Shown: piece by piece, positions 22,189 to 23,096 of the stretch
Layout of the letters: each line of letters begins with the position of its first letter
How positions within the stretch are numbered: position 1 is the stretch's first letter
NCBI GenBank assembly: GCA_021161165.1
Contig: JAGHBF010000033.1
Span: 1-23,096 of the forward strand
Length of the DNA stretch: 23,096 nt
Direction of reading: 5' to 3'
Source: Candidatus Aminicenantota bacterium
GTDB lineage: Bacteria > Acidobacteriota > Aminicenantia > S016-38
Program-made: the position numbers and the translations under genes
Notes under the pieces: model-generated
The model's database searches: none
What the model saw: the letters and a program-made list of their open reading frames with translations, nothing else
What the model was told of the DNA's origin: nothing

Positions 22189-23096
22189 TCTTTATGGGAT
22201 AGTAAATCATAGCGTAAGCTACTAAAGCAAACACAAGAAGACCCAGCCATGGGCCTAAAGCCTTGCCCCAGGCGGTTGTCTCCACAAAATTGGGAAGTTT
22301 AACTTTTGCCACATATAGCCCGGCAAGGATTATTCCAGTTATGGCCTCTCCTGCGATAAATCCTGAGGCAAGCAATGTTCCTGTGTTTTCGGCCCTCTGC
22401 TTTTTGTCATCAGGAAGGTTTCTCTTCTTAATCCAGGCATCAACAACTGCCCTTATGAGTCCTCCAATAAAAATGGCGAAGGTTGTTTCAAAGGGAAGGT
22501 ACATTCCTACAGCTATGAGCATTGGAGAGGGAGAGTTTATTAGAATCAGACCCACAGAGAAAAGCATACCTGCAAGAACCAGACCCCAAGCCATCTGGCC
22601 AGCCACAATTCCTTTAGCAAGCATGGCCATCAGTCCCGCCTGAGGAGCTGGAAGGTCTGCGCCTCCAATACCACCTCTTGATGCCTGGTGAAGCCACTGC
22701 ATTGGAATAGCTAGAACGAGGGATGCAGTTATAACACCAATTATGACTCCTATTTCCATCTTCCATGGAGTACCACCCAGAATGTGTCCCACCTTAAGGT
22801 CCTGCATAATATCACCTGCCACACCGGAAGATGCGCAAACAACTGCAGCAACCCCAAGGACAGCTGCAACTCCAGGGTCTCCCTTAATACCAATTAAAAC
22901 CATTAAAATTGCTGCAATTATAAGAGTAGAAAGTGTAAGACCTGATATTGGGTTATTAGAAGAGCCTATCATTCCCACCAGATAACCGGCAACAGCAGCA
23001 AAAAGGAATCCTGCTATGGTCATGATAATCGCTGAAATAAGAGCTCCCCAGAAGTTATGGGTAAAATAATAATAGATTATTGTGATGGGAATAAGA
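22172..23096 (-). CDS. OPT-family oligopeptide transporter (N-terminal part cut off by window edge)
   Basis: The frame stays open to the right edge, so at least 308 C-terminal residues are present and the true start lies outside. An internal ATG at 23023 is not the start: the codons before it continue a membrane segment (ALISAIIMTIAGFLFAA). At least seven hydrophobic helices are visible. The motif GMIGSSNNPISG is the signature of bacterial/archaeal OPT proteins, and SGVAGDIMQDLKVGHILGGTP and the ALGPWLG near the end also fit. OPT proteins import oligopeptides or metal chelates by proton coupling. It is first of an operon with a PqqD-like and a thioredoxin-like gene. Confidence 0.92.
   Translation of the reverse strand, partial: LIPITIIYYYFTHNFWGALISAIIMTIAGFLFAAVAGYLVGMIGSSNNPISGLTLSTLIIAAILMVLIGIKGDPGVAAVLGVAAVVCASSGVAGDIMQDLKVGHILGGTPWKMEIGVIIGVITASLVLAIPMQWLHQASRGGIGGADLPAPQAGLMAMLAKGIVAGQMAWGLVLAGMLFSVGLILINSPSPMLIAVGMYLPFETTFAIFIGGLIRAVVDAWIKKRNLPDDKKQRAENTGTLLASGFIAGEAITGIILAGLYVAKVKLPNFVETTAWGKALGPWLGLLVFALVAYAMIYYPIKNAKKD

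Overview
The window is a gene-dense, AT-leaning stretch of a bacterial chromosome with 24 recognisable protein genes and no RNA genes, insertion sequences or CRISPR arrays that I can see. The organism has two membranes: a TonB-receptor-like outer-membrane barrel is encoded at 3996-6518. A short EF-Ts (200 aa, like the thermophile-type short form), Lys/Glu/Arg-rich proteins and tight gene packing suggest, but do not prove, a thermophile of a poorly sampled Gram-negative lineage. I cannot name the phylum from this window.

Layout. Minus strand, 1-13262: a long head-to-tail series, nadC - nadB - PolX/PHP polymerase - B12-binding radical SAM - (66 bp) - M17 aminopeptidase - TonB-like barrel - unknown 129-aa protein - DUF2207-like membrane protein with a Cys/His repeat tail - radical SAM/SPASM maturase - integral membrane protein that runs off the left edge. 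Most neighbours overlap by 4-8 bp or are 0-3 bp apart. 13263-13811 is a gene-poor gap ending in a clear terminator. 13812-15404 (minus) is an ECF sigma factor / zinc-type anti-sigma factor / exported protein cassette with its own candidate promoter. 15512-19053 (plus) is a conserved translation operon: rplM, rpsI, rpsB, tsf, pyrH, frr. 19114-20070 (minus) is a PLP-dependent cysteine synthase/cystathionine beta-synthase. 20160-21381 (plus) holds a Xer-type recombinase and an ArsR-family regulator. 21371-23096 (minus) holds an OPT-family oligopeptide transporter (cut by the right edge), a stand-alone PqqD-like protein and a TlpA-like thioredoxin.

The most interesting part is 1-7792. The membrane protein at 2107-3606 ends in a tail built from Ala-Cys-His-Ser units (eight exact copies plus ACFS and ACVS variants; ten Cys). 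The next gene, coupled by a 4-bp overlap, is a radical SAM/SPASM enzyme with its own N-terminal PqqD-like recognition domain. This looks like a post-translational modification pair in which the substrate is not a small free peptide but the cytosolic C-terminus of a 499-residue membrane protein. The same coupled series carries an aminopeptidase, an outer-membrane barrel, an unknown small protein and another membrane protein, so the modified product may act in the cell envelope. A metal-binding role for the tail is the main alternative. A second module with peptide-handling features (OPT transporter, stand-alone RRE-like protein, thioredoxin) lies at the right edge.

Regulation: several operon-first genes (nadC, arsR, and the ECF sigma gene) have a candidate -10 box so close to the start codon that their mRNAs would be leaderless or nearly so, whereas operon-internal genes often have Shine-Dalgarno sequences, several of them embedded in the last codons of the upstream gene.
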